A DNA stretch of 64,000 nt from Thinopyrum elongatum (taxonomy: Eukaryota; Streptophyta; Magnoliopsida; Poales; Poaceae), in NCBI GenBank assembly GCA_011799875.1, contig CM022301.1, positions 216,624,526-216,688,525 of the forward strand. Reading direction: 5' to 3'. A model generated the notes under the pieces. The model saw nothing but the letters and a program-made list of their open reading frames with translations. It was not told the origin of the DNA and ran no database searches. Shown in pieces: positions 10,254-20,528 of the stretch (its first letter is position 1; each line of letters starts with the position of its first letter). Both the position numbers and the translations under genes were made by a program.

Positions 10254-11926
10254 TATATAAATCAACGACCGACACACAAGCAACCGCAAACAACAAGCCA
10301 TCATGGTCGCCACAACTCTACCTTTCTTCCCCTTTCCTGGACAAACCGCTTGACTACACCCCAGCTCTCTCGCGCCGCTCCCGCGGGCGGCTCGGGAGAA
10401 CAAAATCCAGCCTGCCACCGGGAAGCCACCCACCGAAGCTGCTCCCCTCGCCGCCGCTAGTGTACGCAGCAGGGCAAAGCCCGTGCAGTGTAGGCGGCGG
10501 GGGGCCGTCGGTCACTTCCGCACAGGATCGAGTGGCACGCGGGCGTCCCGATCTGGCGGGGACTGGAGCTTGGCGAGGCGAAATGCGCTGAGGAGCGCGA
10601 GTGGGGCGCGCTCGCGAGGTGCTTGCGCCATGGCGCGCTACAGGAGCGGGGCTGCGCGGATCTGGCTTGGGCGCGTGGGGATGACTCGGGGCTGCGCGGA
10701 TCTGGCGCAGTCGCCGGTGCGCGAGGCGGAACGGAGGTGTGGGGCTGCGCGCGCGGCCTGCTGCTGCAGCGAGCGTCCTTCGCGCCGGCGTGGCGGATCT
10801 GGCTAGCTGATAGCCTAGAGTGCAGCGGATGGCTGCAGATCCGGCGAGCATGCTGGGGCTCGTTTTGGGGAGGCGACGGCACGCGGTTGCGGACGGGCCG
10901 GCCAGATCTGGGCCTGTCCAAGTCAGAGGCTGGTTGCGGCGCGTAGTGGGAGAGGTCCGAGGCTGCGGCTGTGGTAGTTGCGGGCGGGCCGACCATGACC
11001 TGTACTTGTCGGACTTGGCCGGCGCCCGGGAGGGGCACTGCCGGCTGGTGGTGGTGCTCGGTTGTCGCTTGATGGAGCAGGGAGGCTCCGTCCGCGGTTG
11101 GATGCGGGGTGCAGGACCCGATCTGGTCTCTGCAGCCCGTCGTCGAGGAGGCTAGTTGGTGGCCCTGCACAGCGGTGGCGTGCTTGTTGGGTGGGGGATG
11201 TGCGCGCGTCCACTGGAGGTACGGGTCGACCTCGGCCTACTGCGTGGGAGTGGCTGCACCGGGTGAAAGCCTGGCCGGTGCTGGCCGGCCAGCGGCGCCG
11301 GCGCCCATGGGCGTCGCTATCCTCCTTGGAGGCGTCGTCGGGATTCTTCACAGCCTATACTCTAGGATCAAGTTCTTCGGATGAAAGCCCAGATCCTGCT
11401 GCAGGGTTGGGCGGTGATGTCGTCTTCAATGTCGTTCCCCTCTTTAAGGCGCCGTCTTGAAGCTCTTGATCCCTCTAGTGCTTCCTATGACTGGACGTGC
11501 ACGGTGGATTCTGTGGCAACGATGACGGTGGTGAACAATATCGGAGGCATAGTATTGGTCGTGGTAGTCGGCTCTTCTTCTCCGACGTGTCTGTGGGGCT
11601 GCCTCGATTGCTTGTTGCTGTGAAGTCGAAGCCACGGTGGCGGGGCCAGGTGGTATACGATGACGCGTGACAGGTTGTTCGTTCGGTGATCCTCCGTGAC
11701 GCCAACCTTGCCTAGTTTCTTCATAGTTCATCGTCGGAGTCGGAGCTGCGTTGGCTTGTGTGGATTGTATGGAGTGTTGTGTTGCAGCTACTAGGGATGT
11801 TGTTTATCTTTTTCTTTGATCTTCGGATCTTCTGGTCCTAGGACCATCACCACCTTGTTGTTTTTCGTTGCTCTCTGGTATTATCAATGAATGCCAGCGA
11901 TGCTGGATCTTTCAAAAAAAAAAAAA
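10254..11926 (+). mobile_element. GC-rich retroposon-like unit ending in poly-A
   Basis: The unit starts near a TATA-like TATATAA (10254-10260), is very GC-rich from about 10370 to 11350, becomes T-rich, and ends with 13 adenines at 11914-11926. Its 3' part (GTCGTTCCCCTCTTTAAGGC near 11430) resembles GTCGTTCCCTTGCTGAAGGC in the second unit at about 20710, so the two share a 3' module of a kind I associate with LINE-derived elements. No reverse transcriptase or other recognisable protein is present, and the overlapping frames on both strands have no family motif. I call it a non-autonomous or decayed non-LTR retroposon; a degenerate retroposed gene is an alternative. Confidence 0.45.
11914..11926 (+). 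other. Poly-A run at retroposon 3' end
   Basis: Thirteen consecutive adenines mark an abrupt compositional boundary. This supports insertion from an RNA copy on the plus strand. Confidence 0.6.
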
Positions 11927-12355
11927 TAAGCCACCATCACACACAACACATACACCCAAGGCAAGATATAAAAGTGCCGATGAACAGCAACACCATACAG
12001 TCACCCACCTAGCACACCATCGCCGCCGTCCAAAAAACCGCCTCCACGACGCCTTGCTCACCCCGCCGCCGCCGGATGAAGCCGTCAGCGGACGGCGGCG
12101 GTGGGGTGCCCCCTCTTTTTTAGCTTCCTTCTTTGTCCCCAGTGTTCTCTGCCGCCGCTGCAGGGTTCGATCTGATCTGCGTTCATCAATTCGCGGGAGT
12201 CAGCCATCCGGCGTCGGCTCGAAGGCACGCGTCGTGTTATTGCCATCCGCATCTGGACGCGACCGACCGCTCCTGCGCCCCGCCGCCCTGAATCTATGGG
12301 CGCGGCTGGCTGGCTGAGAGCCTAGAGACTCCGTTCGATCTGTCCTCCACCCAGC

Positions 12356-12583
12356 ATGATGGCATCGTTGCGGATGGTGAGGGGGGTAGATCGGCAAAGG
12401 AGACGACGTCGGGGCGTCTTGATGGTATCCATGCCCCCGTTGTGGGCTGCTTCAGTCAGGCACGAGCATGTCAATTCGCCTATGTGGTGTGAGTTCGTGC
12501 TTGGATCTAGGCACCGGGTCAACAACTCTGCTGTTGATGGCGATGTGATGATTCATTTTCCTATGGCTAGTGGCAACCCCAAT
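12356..12583 (+). CDS. 5' part of a split 126-codon frame, function unknown
   Basis: The first ATG after an in-frame TAG at 12323 opens 76 codons rich in Arg, Val and Met. The frame is entered exactly by the retrotransposon: the last codon before it is AAT (12581-12583), part of the duplicated CCAAT. With the element and one duplicate set aside, the frame continues at 20376 for 50 more codons and a stop. I recognise no domain. It may be a fragment of a LINE-associated protein or chance coding in a GC-rich unit. Confidence 0.3.
12579..12583. repeat. Target-site duplication CCAAT (left copy)
   Basis: CCAAT at 12579-12583 matches CCAAT at 20371-20375 on the far side of the element, so 12584-20370 is a single complete insertion. 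Confidence 0.93.
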
Positions 12584-13502
12584 TGATAGAGGCAAAGGTG
12601 TCCCGTCTTTCGATGAGATGGTGATTATCATTTCGGAGGAGTAGACTTTGACGATCTGACTACGAACGTGCGAGGACATCGCGCCTTAGCAATCGCTAAA
12701 CCAACTCCGAGAGGTTATTGACCACGCCGGAGCACGATCAACCTGACCACGAAGGTCTATTTCCTGCAAGCAAACGAAGAACAAGCAAGAAACTAAGATT
12801 GCAATCTGGATATTGCGAATATAAGATGAAAGCTTTATTGATCAAGGTGGGGTTCTGTGACGTCTTGGTTTGGTCGTTGAACAGAAACGAAGTACGCGAA
12901 GTTGCAGCTATGGCGAACTTTTAATCTAAACAAAACCCAAAGTCTAAACGGTGCCCTAAGGGCTGTATATATGGAGGAAGAGGGGGAGAATTTCGTGGCC
13001 CTTGGAGGAGGGGTCCGAAACCAACCCTATCTCTTGTTTCCCCACACATACGGACTCTAAAACAGCCTATACTCAAGTATTTCAAAATTACATGAGCCTG
13101 GCCCAATAATAAGGTGACGCAGCACCTATAATAGCCTCTGGATGAAATTTATGAAGTGTCATCTTGTATATTTCGTCCAAGACTTTATGCACTCATTATG
13201 GTGGCTTCAAAATCCTGAAATCATCATTTGTAACTCCGTTCTTGTTCCCCTTGCGCATGCCATCATCTCCATGCTTGATCTTGCTCCAATGTTCATCCTT
13301 CTTGTCCAAGCTAGGCCCTTCATTTGTAAGCAATACAAATGTATCCAATTTAGGCAGCATCATATTCTCATGAACATTATAATCGTTACCAAGAAACGAA
13401 AGTACCTGATAATTTAATTGGCGTGCGCGAGCTCTAGTAATTGGTCCAGTATGTATTGCAGCAGGGGCTGTGGGTGTAACAATGGTATTGATGTCCTCAT
13501 CA
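12584..13502 (-). repeat. 3' LTR of the CRM-like element
   Basis: 919 bp; on the element strand it opens TGATGAGGAC and closes CCTCTATCA. The first 304 bp (13502 down to 13199) continue the pol reading frame. A TATA-like TGTATATATGG lies at 12964-12974 (plus-strand reading). Confidence 0.92.
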
Positions 13503-13957
13503 TCCTCCCCTTCTTGAAATGAAGTCGTCCTCGATGGAAGCTCATCTTTCTCACCCAAATAAGGCTTCAAATCTGCAATGTTAAAAGTGGGACTAACCCC
13601 AAAATCTGTAGGCAGCTCAAGTTTATATGCATTATCATTTATTTTCTCTAACACCTTAAAAGGACCATCAGCACGTGGCATTAGCTTTGATTTGCGCAAA
13701 TCAGGAAATCTATCCTTACGCAAATGTAACCAAACAAGATCTCCAGGTGCAAACACAACATGTTTTCTACCCTTATCTCCAGCAAGTTTATATTTAGCAT
13801 TCATACGCTTAATGTTCTCCTTAGTTAACTCATGCATTTTTAAGATCAATTCAGCATGTTGTTTAGCATCAAAATTAAGCTTCTCCGAAGATGAAAGAGG
13901 CAACAAATCAATAGATGCACGAGGTAGGAAACCATATACAGTTTCAAAAGGGCACAT
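13196..13957 (-). pseudogene. Integrase C-terminus reading into the 3' LTR
   Basis: About 254 codons open. It begins at the CPFETVYGF box of the integrase core's end, contains the SH3-like GPF/GDLVWLHLRKDRFP segment, and ends in an acidic linker followed by GPITRARARQLNYQVLSFL. The last ~101 codons are encoded inside the 3' LTR (boundary at 13502/13503). The frame (phase 1) differs from the rest of pol (phase 0), so at least one frameshift separates them. The equivalent part of the 5' LTR (20370 downward) is also open to the same two-proline end, despite substitutions such as Gly to Asp and Tyr to Ser. Confidence 0.85.
13503..13515 (-). promoter_or_regulatory. Polypurine tract of the CRM-like element
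   Basis: On the element strand, AAGAAGGGGAGGA directly abuts the TGATGAGG start of the 3' LTR. Unusually it lies within coding sequence (Glu-Gly-Glu-Asp). Confidence 0.85.
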
Positions 13958-16041
13958 CTAATGCAGCGAACGATTATAAGCAAATTTAATATGAGGCAAG
14001 CATTCTTCCCACATTTTCTTGTTATTCTTCAAAACAACCCTAAGCATAGTAGACAATGTTCTATTAACTACTTCAGTTTGGGGGTGACAAGTAGTACTAA
14101 AAAACAGTTTAGTCCCCAACTTAGCCCATAAACACCTTCAAAAGTGGCTAAAAAATTTAGTATCATGATCTGAACACGAAAGAACAAATCAGCAATATTA
14201 GCAGCATCATCACTTTTATGACATGGTATAAAGTGTGCCATTTTCTAGAACCTATCCACGACAACAAATATGCTATCCCTCCCCTTCTTTGTTCAAGGTA
14301 ATCCTAAAACAAAATCCATATATATATCCTCCCAAGGAACACTAGGTACAGGCAAAGACATATATAAACCATGAGGATTGAGTCATGATTTAGCTTTTTG
14401 ACATGTAGTGCAGCGAGCAACAAAACGCTCAACATCCCGTCTCATCTTTGGCCAAAAGAAATGTGTAGCAAGTATATCCTCCGTCTTGTTCACGTCAAAG
14501 TGTCCCATTAATCCTCCTCCATGCGCCTCCTGCACCAACAAAAGACGAACGGAGCTAGCTGGAATGCATAGCTTGTTAGCACGAAACGCAAATCCATCGT
14601 TAACGACGAACTTGTTCCATGTTCTTCCTTCTTTACAATTCTGTAATACATCTTTAAATTCAGCATCATGCACATATTGATCTTTGATGGTCTCCAAACC
14701 AAATATTTTAAAGTCAAGTTGGGAAAGAATAGTATAACGATGAGACAATGCATCAGCAATAACATTTTCTTTACCCTTCTTGTGTTTAATGACATAAGGG
14801 AAAGTCTGAATGAATTCAACCCATTTAGCATGTCTACAGTTCAGTTTTGCTTGACTTTTAATGTGTTTCAAAGATTCATGATCAGAATGTATAACAAATT
14901 CTTTGGACCATAAATAATGTTGCCATGTTTCTAAGGTCCGAACAAGAGCATATAATTCTTTATCATAAGTAGAATAGTTCAGACTAGACCCACTCAATTT
15001 TTCAGAAAAGTATGCAACAGGTTTACCATCTTGTAATAACACACCTCCTAATCCAATTCCACTAGCATTACATTCAAGCTCAAAAGTCTTATTAAAATCA
15101 CGAAGTTAGAGTAAAGGAGCATGTGTCAACTTATCTTTCAATACCGTGAAGGCTTCTTCCTGTGCGGTACCCCAAACAAAAGGCACATCCTTCTTTGTAA
15201 GCTCATTGAGAGATGCAGCAATGGTGCTAAAATCTCTCACAAAACGCCTATAGAAACCAGCGAGTCCAAGAAAACTCCTCACTTTTGTGACCGTTTTGGG
15301 CTGCGGCCAACTCTCAATAGCTTCAATCTTGGCTTTATCAACTTCAATTCCCTGTGGAGTAACAACATAGCCAAGAAAAGATACTCGGTCGGTGCAAAAG
15401 GTGCACTTCCCAAGGTTACCAAACAAAGGTGCATCACATAGAGCAATAAAAACAGCGCGTAAATGTTCCAAATGTTCTTCCAAAGATTTGCTATAAATCA
15501 GTATATCATCAAAATAGACTACCACAAATCGTCCAATGAAAGCACGAAAAACTCCGTTCATTAATCTCATGAAAGTACTAGGTGCATTAGTTAACCCAAA
15601 AGGCATGACTAACCACTCATATAAACCAAACTTAGTTTTAAATGCTGTTTTCCATTCATCTCCCAATTTCATACGAATTTGATGGTATCCACTACGCAAA
15701 TCAACTTTGGAGAATATTGTAGAGTCACTCAATTCATCAAGCATATCATCTAGCCTAGGAATAGGATGACAATAATGAATAGTAATATTATTAATACCTC
15801 TACAATCAATACACATACGCGACGTACCATCCTTTTTTGGCACTTGTATAATAGGAACAACACAAGGACTAAGAGATTCGCATATATAACCTTTGTCGAG
15901 CAGCTCCTGTATGTGACGCATAATCTTCTTTGTCTCCTCTAGATTGGTACGATATGGCGCACGGTTTGGCAGCGAAACACCGGGAATTAAGTCAATCTGA
16001 TGCTCAATCCCGCGAATAGGTGGTAATCCCGGTGGCACGTC
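13958..16041 (-). pseudogene. Gypsy pol: RT, RNase H, integrase (decayed)
   Basis: Reading right to left: RT ([41 protein letters not shown], then YFDD), RNase H (from about 15080; [22 protein letters not shown]), the integrase HHCC finger (HFDVN...CTTCQKAK) and the start of the core (YMDFVLGLP). In-frame stops occur at the gag-pol join (16042-16044), at 15106-15108 and at 14383-14385. Between about 14340 and 13960 more stops and a deletion remove sequence around the second catalytic Asp, though SDHDTKF and EVVNRTL remain visible. Gag, RT and RNase H share one phase, as expected for a single polyprotein. Inactive. Confidence 0.87.
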
Positions 16042-18171
16042 TTATGGAAAGACGTCAACGAATTCCTGCAAAATATTAGTGACAGCAGGAGGCAAAGAGG
16101 AAGGCACGTCCTCGAATGAAAATAATGCCTCTTTGCACACAAAAGCATAGCAAACAGATTTGCTGAAATCTAGATCATCAATATCAGATTTGGTGGCAAG
16201 TATACATGCACTTTTCAATTTAATTTCAGAAGCAACACTAGATGGTTTATTATTAGGCTTCATTTGTTGCTCAAATTCTTTTGCCATAATATAATTTTCA
16301 CTCTTATTTTTCTCCTGTTTTGCTTTATTATCTCTATTAATATCATCTTTCAAAATGGAATTAGGAGTCATAGGAAGCAAAGTAATATGTTTATCCTTAT
16401 GAACAAGAGTATACTGATTGTTTCTACCATGGTATACATAATTTTTCTCAAATTGCCATGGTCTACCAAGTAATAAGGAACATGCTTGCATGGGTACCAC
16501 ATCACAATCAACATAATCAGCATATGTAGAGATACTAAAATGCACACGAACAGTACGTGTTACCTTAACCTTGCCGCTGTTGTTGAACCATTGGATGTAG
16601 TAAGAATGTGGATGTGGTCTTGTGGTGAGACATAGCTTGTCCACCATCTCCATGCTAGCCAAGTTGTTACAGCTCCCTCCATCTATGATGATGCGAACAG
16701 AATGTTCCTTCACAACTCCCTTTGTATGGAACACATTATGCCTCTGATTTTGCTCAGCTTGTGTGACCTGCACACTCAAAACACGTTGAGCAACTAAACT
16801 TTCATACCTGTCAGCATCTTCAACAACCATGTATTGCGTCTCATGATCAGAATCATCTCCACCGTGTTCTTCACTTGTAATAAGAGCCAAAGTCTCCTCA
16901 TCATAGTCACTAGCGGACTCATACCCACCATCCTCAGTAGCAATCATAACACGCGGAGATTGGCATTCTCTCGCATAATGACCTCTACCCTTACAACAAC
17001 GACAAATAATATCATGTGTGTGCCCTGTTGATGCCATGGATGAAGAAGAGCTCTGTGCAGGCCCGGTAGGTGTGCTCTTGGCAGATAGTGGTGGTAGTGC
17101 CTGCTTTCTTGTATCACGGCTGAAGGTAGTAGCTGACAGAGGTGCCGGTGTAGCAGAACATGTGGAAGTAGAAGATGCACACAGTGTCCATGATGAAGGT
17201 CGACCTGCAGAAAAATTAGTCCGTGCCAATGCCTGTCGATCCTGCACTTCACGTTCAGCTTTGCAAGTAAGATCGAATAAACGAGTGATATTGTTATACT
17301 CCTTATACTCTAAAATGGTCTGAATCTCTTTATTTAATCCACCCATAAAACGTGCAAGCATAGCTTCATTATCCTCAACTATACCACATCTAATCATGCC
17401 AGTTTGCAATTCCTGATAATATTCCTCTACAGAATTTTTTCCTTGTCTTAAACGCTGCAATTTCTGAAGTAATTCACGTTGATAATATGGTGGAACCCAA
17501 CGAGTACACATAGCAGTTTTCAAAGCAGCCCAAGTAGCTGGAATAGGATATAATCTACAATGTTCAGACCACCAAACACATGCAAAACTAGTGAAAGCAC
17601 AAACAGCAGCAGCAACACGTCTTTCCTTGGGATATTGTAAACATGTAAAACGTTGTTCAGTTTCTAACTCCCAAGTAAGATATATATCAGGAATATATCT
17701 ACCCTCAAATGGTGGAATATTCAATTTTAGTTTAGGAAGATGGTCATGATCTCGTACCTGAGGTGGTGGTGCAGGCCTATCATTGCGATTATTTGCATGT
17801 GGATGACCTGGTGGTGGTGGTGCTGGTGGTTGCACGTAGTTCTGATTTTGATCAACCTCATCCTCATAATCACCCGCGTAATCATCCTCCTCCACAGCAG
17901 CAGCAGGAACCACAGAAGCATCAACAGCAGTAGCAGCGGCACCAGAAGTTTGGCCAGGCTCAAGAGGAACACGGCTCGCTCGGCGGAGGGCTGTTTCGCG
18001 ACATGGAGGTGGTGGTTGTTGTTGTTGTAATGGTGTAGCAGATGCAGGTGGTGGTTGTGGAAGACGCGCGAGTACTTCATCGAACTTGGCGTCCAACTTG
18101 GTGTCAATTGTCTTCTCAACATCATCAATCCTCTCTAGTACCTTTCCAAAGCTGGCCATCACGTCTTCCAC
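16042..18171 (-). CDS. Gag and protease of the CRM-like element
   Basis: 709 codons open from the first Met. A short coiled segment with alternating acidic and basic residues (about 1-36) and a proline- and alanine-rich linker precede the retrotransposon gag core (about 145-310; the GRYIPDIYLTWE and VAAAVCAFTSFACVWW boxes). A CX2CX4HX4C zinc knuckle (CRCCKGRGHYAREC) lies at 390-403. The aspartic protease active site reads IDGGSCN at about 496-502, a variant of the usual DSG, and LLLGRPWQF marks the protease end. The frame stops at 16042-16044 where related proteins read on into RT, so one nonsense change truncates a longer gag-pol polyprotein. Gag would build the virus-like particle and the protease would process it. 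Confidence 0.88.
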   Translation of the reverse strand: MEDVMASFGKVLERIDDVEKTIDTKLDAKFDEVLARLPQPPPASATPLQQQQPPPPCRETALRRASRVPLEPGQTSGAAATAVDASVVPAAAVEEDDYAGDYEDEVDQNQNYVQPPAPPPPGHPHANNRNDRPAPPPQVRDHDHLPKLKLNIPPFEGRYIPDIYLTWELETEQRFTCLQYPKERRVAAAVCAFTSFACVWWSEHCRLYPIPATWAALKTAMCTRWVPPYYQRELLQKLQRLRQGKNSVEEYYQELQTGMIRCGIVEDNEAMLARFMGGLNKEIQTILEYKEYNNITRLFDLTCKAEREVQDRQALARTNFSAGRPSSWTLCASSTSTCSATPAPLSATTFSRDTRKQALPPLSAKSTPTGPAQSSSSSMASTGHTHDIICRCCKGRGHYARECQSPRVMIATEDGGYESASDYDEETLALITSEEHGGDDSDHETQYMVVEDADRYESLVAQRVLSVQVTQAEQNQRHNVFHTKGVVKEHSVRIIIDGGSCNNLASMEMVDKLCLTTRPHPHSYYIQWFNNSGKVKVTRTVRVHFSISTYADYVDCDVVPMQACSLLLGRPWQFEKNYVYHGRNNQYTLVHKDKHITLLPMTPNSILKDDINRDNKAKQEKNKSENYIMAKEFEQQMKPNNKPSSVASEIKLKSACILATKSDIDDLDFSKSVCYAFVCKEALFSFEDVPSSLPPAVTNILQEFVDVFP

Positions 18172-18694
18172 CTATTGACTCAACATTTGCTGAAATTTAT
18201 CATGAAGCTCCTTCTTCGTCATGTTCTCCCAGTCAATCTTGTCCACTTGTGATCCTGTCATGGTTAGAAGCAATAGAAACACACAAGAATATGGTCCTAC
18301 AGACTGCTAGAAAGTGGTGGGGTGTCACAAATCCATCAAGCGAATCTTAAAGTCTTACCAGTTCTTACCAAGTAGCAGACGGTGATCGGTAACCGTTGTA
18401 GTCAAAACTCTCAAAGCTTGGATAGAGTGATTACCAGGGAGAGTCAAACGCACGATGTAGATGTATGTGGAGCTGGGATGACTTATAATATGGTAGCAAA
18501 AATGTCAGCAATAACCAATTCAGAGATGCAAAGTTGAATAAACGCTCAACGACGGTACTGTGCTGGTCCTAGGCTAAACCGTACTAGAGACGCGAGCCTA
18601 GAACACTAACAAAATCACGGCGCGACGCGTAAACAAGGGAAAAGCACACTCTGGAATTTTTTTCCGCTCTTTTTTTTGGGCTCCTTTTTTTTTC

Positions 18695-18890
18695 AAAAAA
18701 TCACTACAATGACGAATGTCTCAAAACTCTTCCCAAGTCAAAATAACAGGATAGGGACGAAATTTTTTTGACTATTTTTTTTAGAAATCAGGCAGCGACA
18801 ACGAAAAAGTTTGACAAAAAATCACTATGATGGCGAGTGTCTCAAAACGCTCCCTGGGACCTAAAAACAGGATAGGGAAAAAATATTTTC
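18695..18890 (-). repeat. Diverged tandem duplication in the leader
   Basis: Two copies of about 75 bp (from about 18697 and 18820; both contain AAAAAATCACTA, GTCTCAAAAC and AACAGGATAGGGA) lie between the 5' LTR and gag. Runs of T up to 9 long surround them. Untranslated leader; no function assigned. Confidence 0.6.
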
Positions 18891-19024
18891 GAGTGCCGAA
18901 ATTTTGGCCTAAAAACTGCCCGGGGGTCTCCAGACTTTTTTTTCCGAAACCTACTCAGGCAAGGAAACACGAATCGGAAAATAGATGGATCTTGAAAACA
19001 TACCTAATATGAAAAGAACTCGGA

Positions 19025-19157
19025 TTGGTGGTGGATATATGGTGGTAGGATATAGCAGCGGTGGTGGTATATGGCAGTGGTGGTTGGATACGGATCGGTG
19101 GTGGTATATGGATACGGATCGGTGGTGGTATATGGATTCAGAGCGGTGGCGGTAGAT
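19025..19157 (-). repeat. 24-bp minisatellite in the leader
   Basis: Units at 19086-19109 and 19110-19133 are identical (GGATACGGATCGGTGGTGG...). A third at 19134-19157 is diverged, with looser GGTGGT-rich relatives back to 19025. Lies in the 5' untranslated region of the element. Confidence 0.7.
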
Positions 19158-19439
19158 GGCAGGGGCGATGATGATGGTGCGGCGGCGGCGGCGTGACAAC
19201 TTATGACCAGAACTCGAAACTCTAAAAGACTAGACGCTAAGACCAGCAACTTTACACGATGATGCAACCGCAAATTTAACAAAGCAAAATACTGAAAAGA
19301 CTATGCAAAGGCTCATACTGGTTCGGATATGATGAACTAACCCTAATTTTTTTGTGGCTTTTTCATGGACTGTAGGTATGAAGAACAGGCTCGATCTAAA
19401 CTACGAAAAACTGTAAAATCTCACCGAGCAACCTGGAAA

Positions 19440-19450
19440 TCTGATACCAC
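19440..19450 (-). promoter_or_regulatory. Primer-binding site of the CRM-like element
   Basis: On the element strand TGGTATCAG follows the 5' LTR end by three bases, matching the 3' end complement of initiator tRNA-Met for about 10 bases and then diverging. Confidence 0.75.
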
Positions 19451-19451
19451 T

Positions 19452-20370
19452 TGATAGAGGAAAAGGTGTCATGTCTTTCGATGAGATGGTGATTATTGTT
19501 TCGGAGGAGTAAACTTTGACGATCCGACTACAAACGTGTGAGGACGTCGCGCCTTAGCAATCGCTAAACCAACTCCGAGAGGTTATTGACCACGCCGGAG
19601 CATGATCAACCTGACCACGAAGGTCTATTTCCTGCAAGCAAACGAAGGACAAGCAAGAAACTAAGATTGCAATCTGGATATTGCGAATATAAGATGAAAG
19701 TTTTATTGATCAAGGTGGGGTTCTGTGACATCTTGGTCTGGTCGTTGAACACAAACGAAGTACGCGAAGTTGCGGCTATGGCAAACTTTTAATCTAAACA
19801 AAACCCAAAGTCTAAACGGTGCCCTAAGGGTTGTATATATGGAGGAAGAGGGGGAGAATTTCGTGGCCCTTGGAGGAGGGGTCCGAAACCAACCCTATCT
19901 CTTGTTTCCCCACACATACGGACTCTAAAACAACCTATACTCAAGTATTTCAAAATTACATGGGCCTGGCCCAATAATAATGTGACGCAACACCTATAAT
20001 AGCCTTTGGACGAAATTTATGAAGTGACATCTTGTATATTTCGTCCAAGGCTTCGTGCACTCATTATGGTGGCTTCAAAGTCCTGAAATCATCACTTGTA
20101 ACTCTGTTCTTGTTTCCGTTGCGCATGCCATTATCTCCATGCTTGATCTTGCTCCAATGTTCATCCTTCTTGTCCAAGCTAGGCCCTTCATTTGTAAGCA
20201 AGACAAATGTACCCAATTTAGGCAGCATCATATTCTCATGAACATTAGAATCATTATCAAGAAATGAAAGTACCTGATAATTTAATTGGCGTGCGCAAGC
20301 TCTAGTAATTGGTCCAGTATGTATAGCAGCAGGGGATGTGGGTGTAACAATGGTATTGATGTCCTCATCA
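19452..20370 (-). repeat. 5' LTR of the CRM-like element
   Basis: 919 bp, aligned without length change to 12584-13502. The probable TATA element is at 19832-19842 (plus-strand TGTATATATGG, reading CCATATATACA on the element strand). The U3 part carries the same ~101-codon open frame as the 3' LTR. Confidence 0.92.
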
Positions 20371-20375
20371 CCAAT
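20371..20375. repeat. Target-site duplication CCAAT (right copy)
   Basis: Second copy of the 5-bp duplication that brackets the CRM-like element. Confidence 0.93.
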
Positions 20376-20528
20376 CCACCTTGGGTCCGCCTTGGCACCT
20401 TCATTGCTGCGTTTTCCAAGGTGTTGATAGGAAGGATCATGGCGTTCGTGTTTGAAGAAGACCGGATTGACTCAGGAGTTTCCATCTCGCATGCTCAAGT
20501 CGAGTCGAGATTTAGTGAAGTTTCTTGA
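20376..20528 (+). CDS. 3' part of the split 126-codon frame
   Basis: Continues in phase from 12583 across the insertion: 50 codons beginning Pro-Pro-Trp-Val-Arg-Leu and ending SRFSEVS before TGA at 20526-20528. It contains a hydrophobic run (GTFIAAFSKVLIGRIMAFVF) followed by an acidic EEDR. No family recognised. Matching phase on both sides supports a frame that existed before the insertion, though a chance match has a one-in-three prior. Confidence 0.3.
   Translation, partial: PPWVRLGTFIAAFSKVLIGRIMAFVFEEDRIDSGVSISHAQVESRFSEVS

Larger units (their letters stand above)
11967..12583 (+). mobile_element. Second retroposon-like unit, part 1 (interrupted at 12583)
   Basis: A TATA-like TATAAAA at 11967-11973 precedes a GC-rich leader and a frame opening at 12356. 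The unit is cut at 12583 by the CRM-like element and resumes at 20376 after the CCAAT target duplication. Its 3' part resembles plant LINE tails. Confidence 0.45.
12584..20370 (-). mobile_element. Complete CRM/Reina-like gypsy element with 919-bp LTRs
   Basis: 7.79 kb, minus strand, with equal-length LTRs (12584-13502 and 19452-20370), target duplication CCAAT, a polypurine tract abutting the 3' LTR and a tRNA primer site by the 5' LTR. Gag carries a CCHC knuckle and the protease has the variant IDGGSCN active site. Pol is decayed. The C-terminal wording GPITRARARQLNYQVLSFL, the DGG protease and a frame running into the LTR suggest the CRM or a neighbouring chromovirus clade; I infer this from memory of the families, not from an alignment. 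LTRs differ at about 46 of 919 positions by hand count (5%), the oldest of the datable insertions here. Confidence 0.9.

Noticed and set aside
9819..10433. Minus-strand frame of 204 codons
   Set aside because: No domain, unremarkable composition, and it overlaps the retroposition scar and an apparent unit boundary.
10354..11351. Minus-strand frames of 142-237 codons opposite the retroposon-like unit
   Set aside because: Low-complexity Arg/Pro/Ser/Ala composition mirrored by plus-strand frames of similar length; no recognisable domain.
17727..18128. A His-rich minus-strand frame within gag of the CRM-like element
   Set aside because: It is in another phase of the gag coding strand; the gag phase has clear capsid, zinc-knuckle and protease motifs.
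20032..20267. Plus-strand frames within the 5' LTR of the CRM-like element
   Set aside because: They lie opposite the in-LTR pol frame and are its shadows.
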